Assembly: GCA_002708845.1 (NCBI GenBank)
Contig: PAPI01000004.1
Span: 248,001-312,000 of the forward strand
Reading direction: 5' to 3'
Source: Leeuwenhoekiella sp.
GTDB lineage: Bacteria; Bacteroidota; Bacteroidia; Flavobacteriales; Flavobacteriaceae
Length of the DNA stretch: 64,000 nucleotides
The notes below the pieces were generated by a model that did no database searches, had not been told where the DNA came from, and was given only the letters and a program-made list of their open reading frames with translations. Shown here in pieces: positions 51,742 to 61,993 of the stretch. Both the position numbers and the translations under genes were made by a program. Numbering within the stretch: the first letter of the stretch is position 1; each line of letters begins with the position of its first letter.

Positions 51742-53869
51742 TCAGTTTATGCAATTTAAGCTGAATACGCTTACGCTTGATGTCTACTTCCAGCACTTTT
51801 ACGACTACGTGCTCCTGTAAACTCACGTGCGCGTTTACATCACTCACATAACCATCAGCCAGATTAGAGATGTGAATCAAGCCACTTTCTTTAATGCCAA
51901 TATCTACAAAAGCCCCAAAGTTGGTAATGTTGTTTACAATTCCTGGAAGCAGTTGACCAACTTCAAGATCTTCAATCTTGCGAATGTTTTGATTGAAGGT
52001 AAAGGCTTTTGCCGGCTCGCGTGGATCGAGTCCGGGGTTTTCGAGTTCGTCAACGATATCTTTCAGCGTGAGTTCGCCCACATCATCCGTTACATACTCT
52101 TCAAGGCTCAATTCTTTTAAAACCGTTTTGTTGCCTACCAATTCTTCCACGGAAACCTTCAGGTTTTTGGCCATTTTTTCAACCAAATCGTAGCGTTCGG
52201 GATGCACCGCAGAATCGTCCAGCGGATTTTCGGCATTTTTAATACGTAGGAAACCGGCCGCCTGTTCGTAGGCTTTAGCGCCCAAACGGGGAACATTCAG
52301 TATTTCTTTCCTCGAAGCAAAAGCACCGTTTTCGTCCCGATAGGCAACAATATTTTCTGCCAGCTTAGGCCCAATTCCTGAAACATAACTCAACAGTGGT
52401 ACACTTGCGGTGTTGATGTTTACTCCCACGGTATTTACGCAACTTTCTACCACGCGGTCGAGTTCATTTTTCAATTTAGTTTGATCTACATCATGTTGAT
52501 ACTGGCCTACACCGATGGATTTTGCGTCAATCTTTACGAGTTCGGCGAGCGGATCTGCAAGTCGGCGCCCGATGGAAACCGCACCACGAACGGTTACGTC
52601 ATAATTGGGAAATTCGTCCCGTGCGATTTTTGAAGCTGAATAAATACTCGCGCCGGCTTCGCTCACCACAAAAACTTCGAGATTTTTATTAAATTGCATG
52701 CGTTTTATGAACTGTTCGGTTTCCCGACTAGCGGTTCCGTTACCAATGGCAATGGCTTCTATCTTGTGTGCGTCAACCAGAAAACTGATTTTACGCATGG
52801 CGCCTTTGGTATCGTTTTTTGGTGGATGCGGATAGATGGTTTCGTTGTGTTGAAGTCCGCCATTTTCATCCAGACAAACCACTTTGCAACCGGTTCTAAA
52901 GCCGGGATCGATCGCCAGTATGCGTTTTTCACCCAGCGGCGAACCCAATAGAAGCTGGCGTAAATTTTTAGCAAAAACCGAAATCGCTTCGGCATCTGCT
53001 TTTTCTTTTGCAGCACTTAAAGCTTCATTACTCAAAGCAGGAAACAGCAAACGCTTATACGCATCTGCAGCGGCAGTTTTGATTTGCTCTGCACAATCGC
53101 CCTGAGATTTAAGGAGTCGATTTTCCATATGCTCCAAAGCGCGATCGTCATCTATGGCTACTTTAAGTCGAATAAATCCTTCTTTTGTAGCGCGGGAAAG
53201 CGCAAGAAAACGATGCGAGGGAATGCGCGAGAGGGATTCTTCCCATTCAAAATAATCTTTGTATTTCAGAGCTTTCTCGTCGTCTTTTTTTGATTTAACC
53301 ACTTTGGTCGTGATCTGCGCGTGACGCGCCAGCTGATTTCTAAGGTAATTACGCAGGTCTGTACGCTCGTTGATCCACTCGGCGATGATGTTTCGGGCAC
53401 TTTCCAGGGCTTCTTCCGTTGAAGTCACTTCTTTGTTTGTAAACCTTCCGGCTGCATGGTCTAAATCCCGGGTATTTTGCGCCATAATGATTTTGGCCAG
53501 GGGTTCGAGTCCGTTTTCGCGAGCCGTATCGGCTTTGGTTTTTCGCGTTTTCTTATACGGAAGGTACAAATCTTCTAAAGCCGCCGCATCACTTGTATTT
53601 TCAATCTCTTTCTGAAGTTCGGGCGTTAATACTTCCTGTTCTTCTAAAGCTTTCAGAATGGTGGCTTTGCGTTTTTCTAAGGTTTCAAACTGCTCTTTAA
53701 ATTTTACAATATCCCCGATTTGCACTTCGTCCAGATTACCCGTGCGTTCTTTACGATAGCGCGCAATAAATGGAATCGTCGCATCTTCTTTCAGCAGTTG
53801 CAGCGTGTTTTTAATGCTGCTTTCCGGGAGGGTGGTTTGTGATTTTAGGTAGGAAAGGATGGTGGGCAT
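51734..53869 (-). CDS. tex: Tex-family RNA-binding transcription accessory protein
   Basis: A 711-aa protein. It has the N-terminal helical Tex segment (PFIARYRKERTGNLDEVQIGDI), the YqgF-like RNase H fold (LAIDPGFRTGCKVVCLD), the helix-hairpin-helix pair (VSGIGPKLAENIVAYRDENGAF) and a C-terminal S1 domain (GQLLPGIVNNITNFGAFVDIG). Tex binds nucleic acids and affects transcription and stress tolerance. The length is slightly shorter than in E. coli. It overlaps the HDAC-like gene by 8 bp. Confidence 0.96.
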   Translation of the reverse strand: MPTILSYLKSQTTLPESSIKNTLQLLKEDATIPFIARYRKERTGNLDEVQIGDIVKFKEQFETLEKRKATILKALEEQEVLTPELQKEIENTSDAAALEDLYLPYKKTRKTKADTARENGLEPLAKIIMAQNTRDLDHAAGRFTNKEVTSTEEALESARNIIAEWINERTDLRNYLRNQLARHAQITTKVVKSKKDDEKALKYKDYFEWEESLSRIPSHRFLALSRATKEGFIRLKVAIDDDRALEHMENRLLKSQGDCAEQIKTAAADAYKRLLFPALSNEALSAAKEKADAEAISVFAKNLRQLLLGSPLGEKRILAIDPGFRTGCKVVCLDENGGLQHNETIYPHPPKNDTKGAMRKISFLVDAHKIEAIAIGNGTASRETEQFIKRMQFNKNLEVFVVSEAGASIYSASKIARDEFPNYDVTVRGAVSIGRRLADPLAELVKIDAKSIGVGQYQHDVDQTKLKNELDRVVESCVNTVGVNINTASVPLLSYVSGIGPKLAENIVAYRDENGAFASRKEILNVPRLGAKAYEQAAGFLRIKNAENPLDDSAVHPERYDLVEKMAKNLKVSVEELVGNKTVLKELSLEEYVTDDVGELTLKDIVDELENPGLDPREPAKAFTFNQNIRKIEDLEVGQLLPGIVNNITNFGAFVDIGIKESGLIHISNLADGYVSDVNAHVSLQEHVVVKVLEVDIKRKRIQLKLHKLNA

Positions 53870-53973
53870 GCTATCTGATATTATTTAATGGGAGGCACCT
53901 CAATTCGATTGCTTTCGGGAGCGCTGAATGCGTCCTGTAGAACCACCCTTGTTCCAACAAAGCTGAAATTTCC

Positions 53974-53990
53974 CCTCCTTAATAAGGAGG
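53974..53990. repeat. Hairpin CCTCCTTA/TAAGGAGG between tex and metG
   Basis: A perfect 8-1-8 inverted repeat followed, on the plus strand, by GAAGC and a T-run; on the minus strand (the direction of the genes) no T-run follows. It resembles a small dispersed C/T-rich repeat, like 5674-5693. Confidence 0.45.
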
Positions 53991-54002
53991 AAGCTTTTTT
54001 GT

Positions 54003-56084
54003 CTAACTAATCACCCCACCATTTTTTACGCCGGCAGTATCGGGATTCATAAATACCAATTTACCCTGTGAATCTTCAGTCATTAAGATCATGCCTTCGC
54101 TTTCTACGCCGCGTAGCGCGCGAGGGGCAAGGTTTACCAAAACGGTTACCTGTTTACCTATAATATCTTCGGGCTTAAAACTTTCGGCTATGCCCGAAAC
54201 GATAGTGCGCACGTCAATACCGGTATCTACTTTTAAAACTAAAAGCTTTTTGGTTTTTGACATTTTTTCAGCTTCAATAATGGTCCCAACGCGCATGTCA
54301 AGCTTGGTGAAATCATCAAACTGAATGGTGTCTTTTTGCGGGGTTACTGCGGTATTTTCGGCTTGATTACTCATTTTAGTCGCTTCAAGTTTATCGAGTT
54401 GTTTTTGTATTTGTTCGTCTTCAATCTTGCTGAACAAGAGGGCTGCAGCATTGATGGTATGACCTACGGGTAGCAAGTCAATTTTTTCGCCTAAAGATTT
54501 CCAGCTCAACGGTTGGGGTAAACGCATTAGAGGATCTTCGCTTTCAATATTTAGCATGTGTTTAAGCGTTTTTGCAGTATGGGGTAAAAAAGGTTCACTT
54601 AATACAGCAAGTATAGCCGCAATTTGCAAGGCCACATACATCACGGTCTGCGTGCGCTCGGCATCGGTTTTGACGGTTTTCCAGGGCTCAGCATCAGCCA
54701 GATATTTGTTTCCGAGTCGGGCTACATTCATCAGTTCGTTTTGTGCTTCGCGGAAGCGATAGCGTTCAATAGAACTCGCAATAACTGCCGGATAGGCTTT
54801 CATTTCAGCAAGCACACGCTCGTCTTCTTCATTAAAGTCATAAGCCTGGGGGATTTTACCTTCGTAATATTTGTTAGTCAGGACTACCACACGGTTGATG
54901 AAATTTCCAAAGATTGCAACCAGCTCGTTATTATTACGCGCTTGAAAATCATTCCACGTAAAGTCATTGTCTTTGGTCTCGGGAGCGTTTGCGGTTAGGG
55001 TATAACGCAACACGTCCTGCTGGCCAGGAAAATCCTGAAGGTATTCGTGAAGCCATACCGCCCAGTTTTTTGAAGTGGAGAGCTTATTGCCTTCCAGGTT
55101 TAAAAACTCATTTGCCGGTACATTATCCGGCAAAATATAACTGCCTTCCGCTTTAAGCATACTTGGGAAAATAATACAGTGAAACACAATATTGTCTTTA
55201 CCAATAAAGTGCACCAATTTGGTGTCTTCTTTCTTCCAGTAGTCCTCCCAGTTTTTGCCCTCGCGTGCTGCCCATTCTTTAGTAGACGAAATATAGCCGA
55301 TAGGCGCATCAAACCAAACGTACAATACTTTGCCTTCGGCTCCTTCAACTGGCACCGGAATTCCCCAGTCGAGATCGCGGGTTACCGCACGTGGGCGTAA
55401 TCCATCGTCTATCCAGGATTTACATTGGCCGTAAACATTGGGCTTCCAGTCTTTTTTATGATCTTCCAGAATCCACTGCTTAAGAAATGCTTCGGAGCGT
55501 TCTAAAGGCAAGAACCAATGTTTGGTTTCCTTGAGAATGGGTTTTGCACCCGATATGGTAGATTTCGGATTGATTAAATCGGTTGCATTTAGCGACGAAC
55601 CGCAATTTTCGCACTGGTCTCCGTAAGCTTCCTCGTGCCCACATTTGGGGCAGGTGCCAATCACAAAACGATCTGCCAGATATTGATTGGCCTCCGGATC
55701 GTAGAGTTGCTCAGTTACTTCTTCGATAAAATCTCCTTTATCGTAAAGGGTCTTAAAAAATTGGGATGCCGTATCGTGATGTACCTGCGCAGAAGTGCGT
55801 GAGTAATTGTCAAAAGAGATTCCAAATTCTTCAAAAGAATCTTTAATGATTTTATGGTATTTATCTACCACTTCCTGCGGAGTAATTCCCTCTTTTTTTG
55901 CCTTGATGCTGATGGCCACCCCGTGCTCATCGCTTCCGCAGATATAGGCAACATCTTTATCAAGTCCTCTCAGATAGCGTGCATAAATATCGGCAGGGAC
56001 ATAAACGCCAGCCAGATGACCTATATGAATGGGGCCGTTTGTATATGGTAAAGCAGCAGTAATGGTATATCTCTTGGGATCCAT
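54003..56084 (-). CDS. metG: Methionine--tRNA ligase with C-terminal tRNA-binding domain
   Basis: A 693-aa class I synthetase. The nucleotide motif is seen in [10 protein letters not shown] and the KMSKS-type loop as NKLSTSKN. The zinc knuckle [18 protein letters not shown] gives the double-Cys MetG type. The C-terminal region ([15 protein letters not shown] to APRALRG) is the Trbp111-like tRNA-binding domain. The ATG at 56084 was chosen; an upstream in-frame ATG would add eleven residues that are not conserved. Confidence 0.97.
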   Translation of the reverse strand: MDPKRYTITAALPYTNGPIHIGHLAGVYVPADIYARYLRGLDKDVAYICGSDEHGVAISIKAKKEGITPQEVVDKYHKIIKDSFEEFGISFDNYSRTSAQVHHDTASQFFKTLYDKGDFIEEVTEQLYDPEANQYLADRFVIGTCPKCGHEEAYGDQCENCGSSLNATDLINPKSTISGAKPILKETKHWFLPLERSEAFLKQWILEDHKKDWKPNVYGQCKSWIDDGLRPRAVTRDLDWGIPVPVEGAEGKVLYVWFDAPIGYISSTKEWAAREGKNWEDYWKKEDTKLVHFIGKDNIVFHCIIFPSMLKAEGSYILPDNVPANEFLNLEGNKLSTSKNWAVWLHEYLQDFPGQQDVLRYTLTANAPETKDNDFTWNDFQARNNNELVAIFGNFINRVVVLTNKYYEGKIPQAYDFNEEDERVLAEMKAYPAVIASSIERYRFREAQNELMNVARLGNKYLADAEPWKTVKTDAERTQTVMYVALQIAAILAVLSEPFLPHTAKTLKHMLNIESEDPLMRLPQPLSWKSLGEKIDLLPVGHTINAAALLFSKIEDEQIQKQLDKLEATKMSNQAENTAVTPQKDTIQFDDFTKLDMRVGTIIEAEKMSKTKKLLVLKVDTGIDVRTIVSGIAESFKPEDIIGKQVTVLVNLAPRALRGVESEGMILMTEDSQGKLVFMNPDTAGVKNGGVIS

Positions 56085-56303
56085 GAGGTTCAAAATTTTG
56101 TGCGGCAAAGATACCATTATGCGATTAAACCTACTAACCGCTACAGCTACAAATACAAAGTGCGTATATTAGTGGTTTGATGGGAATCATTATTTTTGAT
56201 TGGCTCGGCCAAAGGGTATATTTCCTGAAGGCTTATCACTAAATCAAGACCAGGTTTCCTTTGGATGCCTCGCGAGGTTATCTCGGGGTAGTTCACTCTA
56301 AAT

Positions 56304-56311
56304 TAAATTTG
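56304..56311 (+). promoter_or_regulatory. -7 element before the LD-carboxypeptidase gene
   Basis: TAAATTTG (TAnnTTTG) only 5 bp upstream of the ATG at 56317. If used, transcription would start at or very near the start codon, giving a leaderless or near-leaderless mRNA. Confidence 0.35.
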
Positions 56312-56316
56312 CAACT

Positions 56317-57234
56317 ATGTTAACGCCACCCTTTTTAAAATCAGGAGATAAAGTAGGAATTGTGTGTACTGCACGTAAAATTGATCGTGACGAGCTTGAT
56401 GATGGCATGGCAATGCTTAAAAGCTGCGGTTTAGTGCCGGTTTTGGGTAAAACAATTGGTGCTTCAGACGATCAGTTTGGTGGTGATGATGCGCTGCGGG
56501 CTGCAGATTTACAGGAAATGCTTGATGATGAAGACATACGTGCAATATGGTGCGCGCGTGGGGGATATGGCACCGTACGCATTATTGATGACATCAACTT
56601 CTATCAATTTGTGAAATACCCCAAGTGGGTAATTGGCTATAGCGATATTACGGTCTTACACTCTCAAATTCATAAACTGGGTTTTGAGACCATTCATGCG
56701 GTGATGCCTGTAGGTATTGCAAAAAACACGGCTTTGGCCAAGCAAACTCTTGAAAACGCCTGGTTTGGAAAACCTTTGCACTATCACGTGCCTGCATCTC
56801 CTTTAAATCGATTGGGACAAGGCCGCGGTGAACTTGTGGGTGGAAATATCTCTATTCTTTATTCGCTTTGCGGAAGTCCGTCAGCCATAAATACAGACAA
56901 CAAAATTCTGTTTATCGAAGATCTTGATGAATACCTGTATCACGTAGACCGTATGATGGTAAATTTGAAACGTAACGGATTGCTGCGCAATTTACAGGGA
57001 CTCATAGTAGGCGGATTGACCAAAATGCACGATAATACCATTCCCTTTGGTAAGACCGCTCAGGAAATAGTTCTGGATGCAGTTGCTGAATATGATTACC
57101 CCGTATGTTTTGATTTTCCTGCCGGACATATTAAAGATAACCGGGCACTTATTTTTGGCCGGGATACTTCTTTTGAAGTGACCGATACTACTGCGAAGGT
57201 GTATTTTGAAAATCTGGAAAGCGGAACCAATTAA
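56317..57234 (+). CDS. ldcA: LD-carboxypeptidase, S66 family
   Basis: A 305-aa enzyme that removes the terminal D-alanine from murein tetrapeptides during cell-wall recycling. Family motifs: IWCARGGYGTVRIID, the Ser nucleophile region WVIGYSDITVLH, GGNISILYSLCGS, EDLDEYLYHVDRM and the His of AGHIKDNRAL. The length is typical. It ends 8 bp before yraN, so the two are probably co-transcribed. Confidence 0.93.
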   Translation: MLTPPFLKSGDKVGIVCTARKIDRDELDDGMAMLKSCGLVPVLGKTIGASDDQFGGDDALRAADLQEMLDDEDIRAIWCARGGYGTVRIIDDINFYQFVKYPKWVIGYSDITVLHSQIHKLGFETIHAVMPVGIAKNTALAKQTLENAWFGKPLHYHVPASPLNRLGQGRGELVGGNISILYSLCGSPSAINTDNKILFIEDLDEYLYHVDRMMVNLKRNGLLRNLQGLIVGGLTKMHDNTIPFGKTAQEIVLDAVAEYDYPVCFDFPAGHIKDNRALIFGRDTSFEVTDTTAKVYFENLESGTN

Positions 57235-57242
57235 GAGTTGCA

Positions 57243-57599
57243 ATGAACCACAACGAACTCGGGAAATGGGGCGAAAAATATGCAGCCGATTATCTCGAGC
57301 GTAAGGGCTACGAGATCCTGGAACGCAACTGGTTTTTCGCAAAAGCGGAAATTGACATTATTGCTAAAAAAGAGAATGAACTTGTAATCGTAGAGGTTAA
57401 AACCCGCAATTCCGATTTTTTTGGTGATCCACAAGAATTTGTAAAACCATCCAAAATAAAATTGCTGGTTAAAGCAGCAAATGAATACATCATCTCAAAC
57501 GATTTGGATATTGAAACCCGTTTTGATGTGATTGCGGTTCTAAAAAATAAAACCCAAGAAAAGCTAAAGCATTTTAAAGATGCGTTTTATCACTTCTAG
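57243..57599 (+). CDS. yraN: YraN family (UPF0102) nuclease-fold protein
   Basis: A 118-aa protein of the UPF0102 family with an endonuclease-like fold: GKWGEKYAADYLERKGYEIL, then AEIDIIAKKENELVIVEVKTR (the D...E-x-K triad of the PD-(D/E)xK superfamily). Conserved across bacteria, usually near rnhB or ldcA-type genes; function not settled. Confidence 0.92.
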   Translation: MNHNELGKWGEKYAADYLERKGYEILERNWFFAKAEIDIIAKKENELVIVEVKTRNSDFFGDPQEFVKPSKIKLLVKAANEYIISNDLDIETRFDVIAVLKNKTQEKLKHFKDAFYHF

Positions 57600-57644
57600 G
57601 CAGATAGTATCTGTCGTCTAAAAATTTAATTCTCTACTGAAACA

Positions 57645-60600
57645 CTACTCAGACGTTGCAGATTGCGCCTGCTTAGGCATCAAAGGCTTTAATAATTCAA
57701 CAGCTTTATTTACGGAAGAAATTCCGGGAGCGGTGAGGAGTAAACGCAGGCCTTTTGAAGTTATCTTCTCTTTAAGCGTGACCCGGTTTGAATGCGTTTG
57801 TACATACTGAAGCACTCTGGAGAATGCTGCGCTTTGATAGAATTTTGAATTCTGGTCTGCAATAAAAAACCCGATCAGCTTTTTATTTTTCATCACCACT
57901 TTTTCGAGTCCGTAATGCGTGGCAACCCATTTAATTCTTACCGAATTCAGCAAATCTTCCGCCTGTGGTGGCAGTTCGCCAAAACGGTCAATCAATCGGG
58001 TTTCAAAGGCCGCGAGTTCTTCTTCGGTCTTTAGATTATTGAGTTCGGTATAGAGATTTAAACGCTCGGTAATGTTATTGATGTAATCATCCGGGAAGAG
58101 CAAGGAGAAATCAGAATCGATCACCGTATCCTTGACGTACTCTTTATTTTCGTCATCGGCGTTTTGCTCGGCATACAAATCGGCGAACTCATTTTCTTTG
58201 AGTTCTTCAATGGCTTCGTTCAGAATTTTTTGATAGGTATCAAATCCTATTTCGTTGATAAATCCGCTTTGTTCACCACCCAGGAGATCTCCGGCACCCC
58301 GAATTTCCAAATCCTTCATCGCGATATTGAAGCCGCTGCCCAAACTGGAAAACTGCTCCAGTGCGGTCATACGTTTTCGGGCATCTTCGGTCATTGCAGA
58401 GAGTGGTGGCGTAATGAAATAACAGAATGCCTTTTTATTGCTTCGGCCCACACGACCGCGCATCTGGTGCAAATCTGAAAGTCCGAAATTATTGGCATTA
58501 TTGATGAAAATCGTGTTAGCATTCGGCACGTCAAGACCGCTTTCCACAATCGTGGTCGACACCAAAACGTCAAACTCCCCATCCATAAATTTAAGCATCA
58601 ACTCCTCGAGCTTTTTACCGTCCATCTGCCCGTGACCGATGCCTATTTTAGCATCAGGAACCAGTCGCTGAATCATACCGGCGACTTCTTTGATGTTTTG
58701 CAGACGGTTGTGAATAAAGAAAACCTGTCCACCTCGTTGTATTTCATACGAGATCGCATCGCGAATGGTTTCTTCAGACAATCGTATAATGTGCGTCTCA
58801 ATCGGGTAGCGATTGGGTGGGGCTGTGGTAATCGTACTCAGATCTCGAGCTGCCATCAAACTAAATTGAAGCGTTCTTGGGATTGGCGTTGCAGTCAGGG
58901 TAAGCGTGTCTACATTTTCCTTTATGGTCTTGAGCTTATCTTTTACAGCGACCCCAAATTTTTGCTCTTCGTCAACAATGAGCAAGCCTAAATCTTTAAA
59001 CTTTACGTTCTTGCTGGTCAATTGATGCGTGCCTATGATAATGTCAACCCTTCCGTTTGCAAGTCGCTCAAGGGTTTCGCGTTTTTCTTTCGCTGTGCGG
59101 AAACGATTCAGGTAATCTACCGTAACCGGTAAATCTTTAAGCCGTTCACTAAAGGTCTTATGATGCTGGAACGCCAAAATCGTTGTAGGCACCAAAACCG
59201 CAACTTGCTTGCCGTTATCTACTGCTTTAAAGGCTGCGCGAATGGCAACTTCGGTTTTACCAAAACCTACGTCCCCACAGACCAGACGATCCATTGGGCG
59301 GGCACTTTCCATATCGGCTTTTACAGCTTCGGTAGCGGTGCTTTGATCGGGCGTGTCTTCATAGATAAAACTCGCTTCGAGTTCGTTTTGCAAAGAGGTG
59401 TCGGGACCAAAGGCAAAGCCTTTTTCCAGACGACGTTTTGCGTATAATTTGATAAGGTTAAAGGCAATTTCCTTAACCTTGGTTTTGGTTTTTTGCTTCA
59501 GTTTTTTCCAGGCGCCACTGCCCAATTTATAAATCTGGGGCGGCTTGCCGTCTTTACCGTTGTATTTGGTAACCTTATGCAGGGAGTGAATACTCAGGTA
59601 CAACACATCACGCTCCCCGTAAATAAGTTTGATGGCTTCTTGTTTTTTACCTTCAACTTCTATTTTTTGAAGTCCGCCAAATTTCCCAATCCCGTGATCA
59701 ATGTGTGTGACGTAATCCCCTATTTGCAGGCTGGTCAATTCTTTAAGCGTGATCGCCTGTTTTTTGGCGTAACCATCTTTGATTTTAAACTTGTGATAGC
59801 GCTCAAAAATCTGATGATCGGTATAGCAAACCAGCTTTAAATCATCATCTATAAAACCGCGATAGAGTGGAAGAATAACCGTCTCATACTGCTTGACGTT
59901 GAGGTCTGCATCGTTAAAAATATCCTGAAAACGCTTAGCCTGTTGCTCACTGGCGCAGCAAATATAATTGGTATACCCGGCCTCCTGGTTCTCATTTAGA
60001 TTTTCAATAAGCAGATTGAATTGCTTATTAAACGCGGGCTGGGGTTGTTGGGAAAACTGTATTGTGGTTTTGGCTTGCTCGGTCGCGCTGTTGATTTGAA
60101 CAAGAGTGAAATCAAGCAGTTGACGTTTGATCAGCGTCGAATCGCAAAACAGATCTTTTGGGGCTGTGCGTTTGATTTCGCTATCCAGTTTTTCAAAAGC
60201 TTCTTCGGCTTTGCGGAAATTGGTTTCTATCCGTTCAGCAAGTTGTTCGATATCCTGAGTAAAAATAACAGTCTCAGGCGAAATGTATTTAAAAAAGCTG
60301 TCGCGGGTTTCCTGAAGCGCTTTGTTTTCGACATTGGGCATCAGGCTGATTTTATTGACCTTGTCAACAGAAAGCTGGGTTTCTACATCAAAAGTACGTA
60401 TGCTGTCAACCTCGTCACCAAAAAACTCAATACGATAGGGCTCATCGTGAGAGAATGAAAATACGTCAATGATCCCACCGCGTACCGAAAATTCGCCGGG
60501 TTCGGTCACAAAATCCACGCGCTTGAATTTGTATTCAAAAAGCATTTCGTTTACAAAATCGAGCGAAAGCTTATCGCTGAGCTTTACCTTAAGCGTGCTT

Positions 60601-61019
60601 TTATCAAGTTCTTTGCGGGTGACTACTTTCTCAAAAAGCGCATCGGGATAGGTGACGATCAACGCCGGTTTTTTACGACTGTTGATGCGGTTGAGTACCT
60701 CAGCACGTAATAAAACATTGGCGTTATCGGTCTCTTCAATCTGATAAGGCCTGCGATAACTTCCCGGATAAAAAAGCACATTGCTTTCTTTGACCAGTTG
60801 TTCCAGATCGTTTAGCACGTAGGCGGCCTCCTCCTTATCGTTGAGGATAAGCAAAAATGGTTTTGCGGTATTCTTAAAACTTTCAGCAATGGTAAGGGAT
60901 AATGACGAACCAATAAGTCCGTTGAGGGCAACCCTATTTTGAGATACGGCAAGCGCATCCTGCAGATTCTGCAATTGCGGAGCCTGTGAAAAGATGCCGG
61001 TGATCGCGGTTTTACCCAT
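57645..61019 (-). CDS. mfd: Transcription-repair coupling factor
   Basis: A 1,124-aa ATP-driven translocase that frees stalled RNA polymerase from DNA lesions and recruits UvrA. In order: a UvrB-like N-terminal part (SFSHDEPYRIEFFGDEVDSIR), the RNA-polymerase-interaction (CarD-like) domain (YVTHIDHGIGKFGGLQKIEV), the RecG-like helicase core with Walker A GDVGFGKTEV, DEEQ box (VDEEQKFGV) and the TAT motif LTATPIPRTL, and the C-terminal TRCF domain. The length fits. Confidence 0.97.
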   Translation of the reverse strand: MGKTAITGIFSQAPQLQNLQDALAVSQNRVALNGLIGSSLSLTIAESFKNTAKPFLLILNDKEEAAYVLNDLEQLVKESNVLFYPGSYRRPYQIEETDNANVLLRAEVLNRINSRKKPALIVTYPDALFEKVVTRKELDKSTLKVKLSDKLSLDFVNEMLFEYKFKRVDFVTEPGEFSVRGGIIDVFSFSHDEPYRIEFFGDEVDSIRTFDVETQLSVDKVNKISLMPNVENKALQETRDSFFKYISPETVIFTQDIEQLAERIETNFRKAEEAFEKLDSEIKRTAPKDLFCDSTLIKRQLLDFTLVQINSATEQAKTTIQFSQQPQPAFNKQFNLLIENLNENQEAGYTNYICCASEQQAKRFQDIFNDADLNVKQYETVILPLYRGFIDDDLKLVCYTDHQIFERYHKFKIKDGYAKKQAITLKELTSLQIGDYVTHIDHGIGKFGGLQKIEVEGKKQEAIKLIYGERDVLYLSIHSLHKVTKYNGKDGKPPQIYKLGSGAWKKLKQKTKTKVKEIAFNLIKLYAKRRLEKGFAFGPDTSLQNELEASFIYEDTPDQSTATEAVKADMESARPMDRLVCGDVGFGKTEVAIRAAFKAVDNGKQVAVLVPTTILAFQHHKTFSERLKDLPVTVDYLNRFRTAKEKRETLERLANGRVDIIIGTHQLTSKNVKFKDLGLLIVDEEQKFGVAVKDKLKTIKENVDTLTLTATPIPRTLQFSLMAARDLSTITTAPPNRYPIETHIIRLSEETIRDAISYEIQRGGQVFFIHNRLQNIKEVAGMIQRLVPDAKIGIGHGQMDGKKLEELMLKFMDGEFDVLVSTTIVESGLDVPNANTIFINNANNFGLSDLHQMRGRVGRSNKKAFCYFITPPLSAMTEDARKRMTALEQFSSLGSGFNIAMKDLEIRGAGDLLGGEQSGFINEIGFDTYQKILNEAIEELKENEFADLYAEQNADDENKEYVKDTVIDSDFSLLFPDDYINNITERLNLYTELNNLKTEEELAAFETRLIDRFGELPPQAEDLLNSVRIKWVATHYGLEKVVMKNKKLIGFFIADQNSKFYQSAAFSRVLQYVQTHSNRVTLKEKITSKGLRLLLTAPGISSVNKAVELLKPLMPKQAQSATSE

Positions 61020-61173
61020 AAGCCGGCAAAGATAATCACTTCGTTATTTATTTTAAGTGGACAAAACAGGAATTATCATTTTTGTAACACGCTTTTTTAT
61101 GCAGGCGTTTAAGTTTTAGTAATTCACTAACAGCCTTACGCAAACTACTTGGGTATCTTTAAAAAAACTGAAA

Positions 61174-61956
61174 ATGGACTTACAACTTAAAAATAAACGG
61201 GCCTTTATTTCTGGCTCTACGAAAGGAATAGGAAAAGAAATTGCCAAAACCCTAGCTGAAGAAGGTGCTATTGTGGTTATAAATGGGCGAAGTGAGGATT
61301 CTATCAACAAAGCGAAAAATGAAATCTTAAAAGAAGTTCCCGATGCGCAGATAAGCGGGATTGCCTGTGATTTTAGCAAAAAGGAAGAAGTAACGGCTTT
61401 AATTGAAACTTTAGGTACCGTAGATATTTTGATAAATAATGTCGGAATTTTCAAAGAGGTGGATTTTCTGGATACTACTGACGAATTGTGGCAGGAATTT
61501 TACAACCTCAACGTGATGAGCGGCGTGACACTATCCCGTGCTTTGCTTCCGGCGATGCTGGAGCAAGACTGGGGGCGCATAATTTTTATAAGTAGTGAAA
61601 GTGGACTTAATATTCCTGTTGAAATGGTACATTACGGAATGACCAAAACGGCACAACTCGCTATTTCCAGAGGTCTTGCTGAAATTACTAAAGGTACTCG
61701 GGTGACCGTAAATAGTGTACTGCCGGGACCTACTTTTTCTGAAGGTGTTCAGGAAATGACCGATGCTAATAATGGGAAAGACCGTTCTGATATTGAAGAC
61801 GAATTTTTCGATAAAGCCCGCCCTACTTCACTTATTCAGCGTTTTGCAGAACCGCAGGAAGTGGCCAATATGGTGGCTTATGTTGCCAGCCCAAGATCTT
61901 CGGCGACCAATGGTGCGAGTCTGAGAGTTGATGGTGGTGTTGTAAAAATTATTTAA
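61174..61956 (+). CDS. SDR-family oxidoreductase
   Basis: A 260-aa classical short-chain dehydrogenase. NAD(P) motif GSTKGIGKEIAKTL (residues 14-27), NNVGIF, catalytic serine in ISSESGL and the Y-x3-K in HYGMTKTAQL. The ligand loop LPGPTFSEGV is longer than usual. Substrate unknown. It starts the two-gene set with the FAD enzyme, 37 bp apart. Confidence 0.92.
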   Translation: MDLQLKNKRAFISGSTKGIGKEIAKTLAEEGAIVVINGRSEDSINKAKNEILKEVPDAQISGIACDFSKKEEVTALIETLGTVDILINNVGIFKEVDFLDTTDELWQEFYNLNVMSGVTLSRALLPAMLEQDWGRIIFISSESGLNIPVEMVHYGMTKTAQLAISRGLAEITKGTRVTVNSVLPGPTFSEGVQEMTDANNGKDRSDIEDEFFDKARPTSLIQRFAEPQEVANMVAYVASPRSSATNGASLRVDGGVVKII

Positions 61957-61993
61957 AGACTAATAACGAGGTGGCTCGTCAAAAATAATAATT

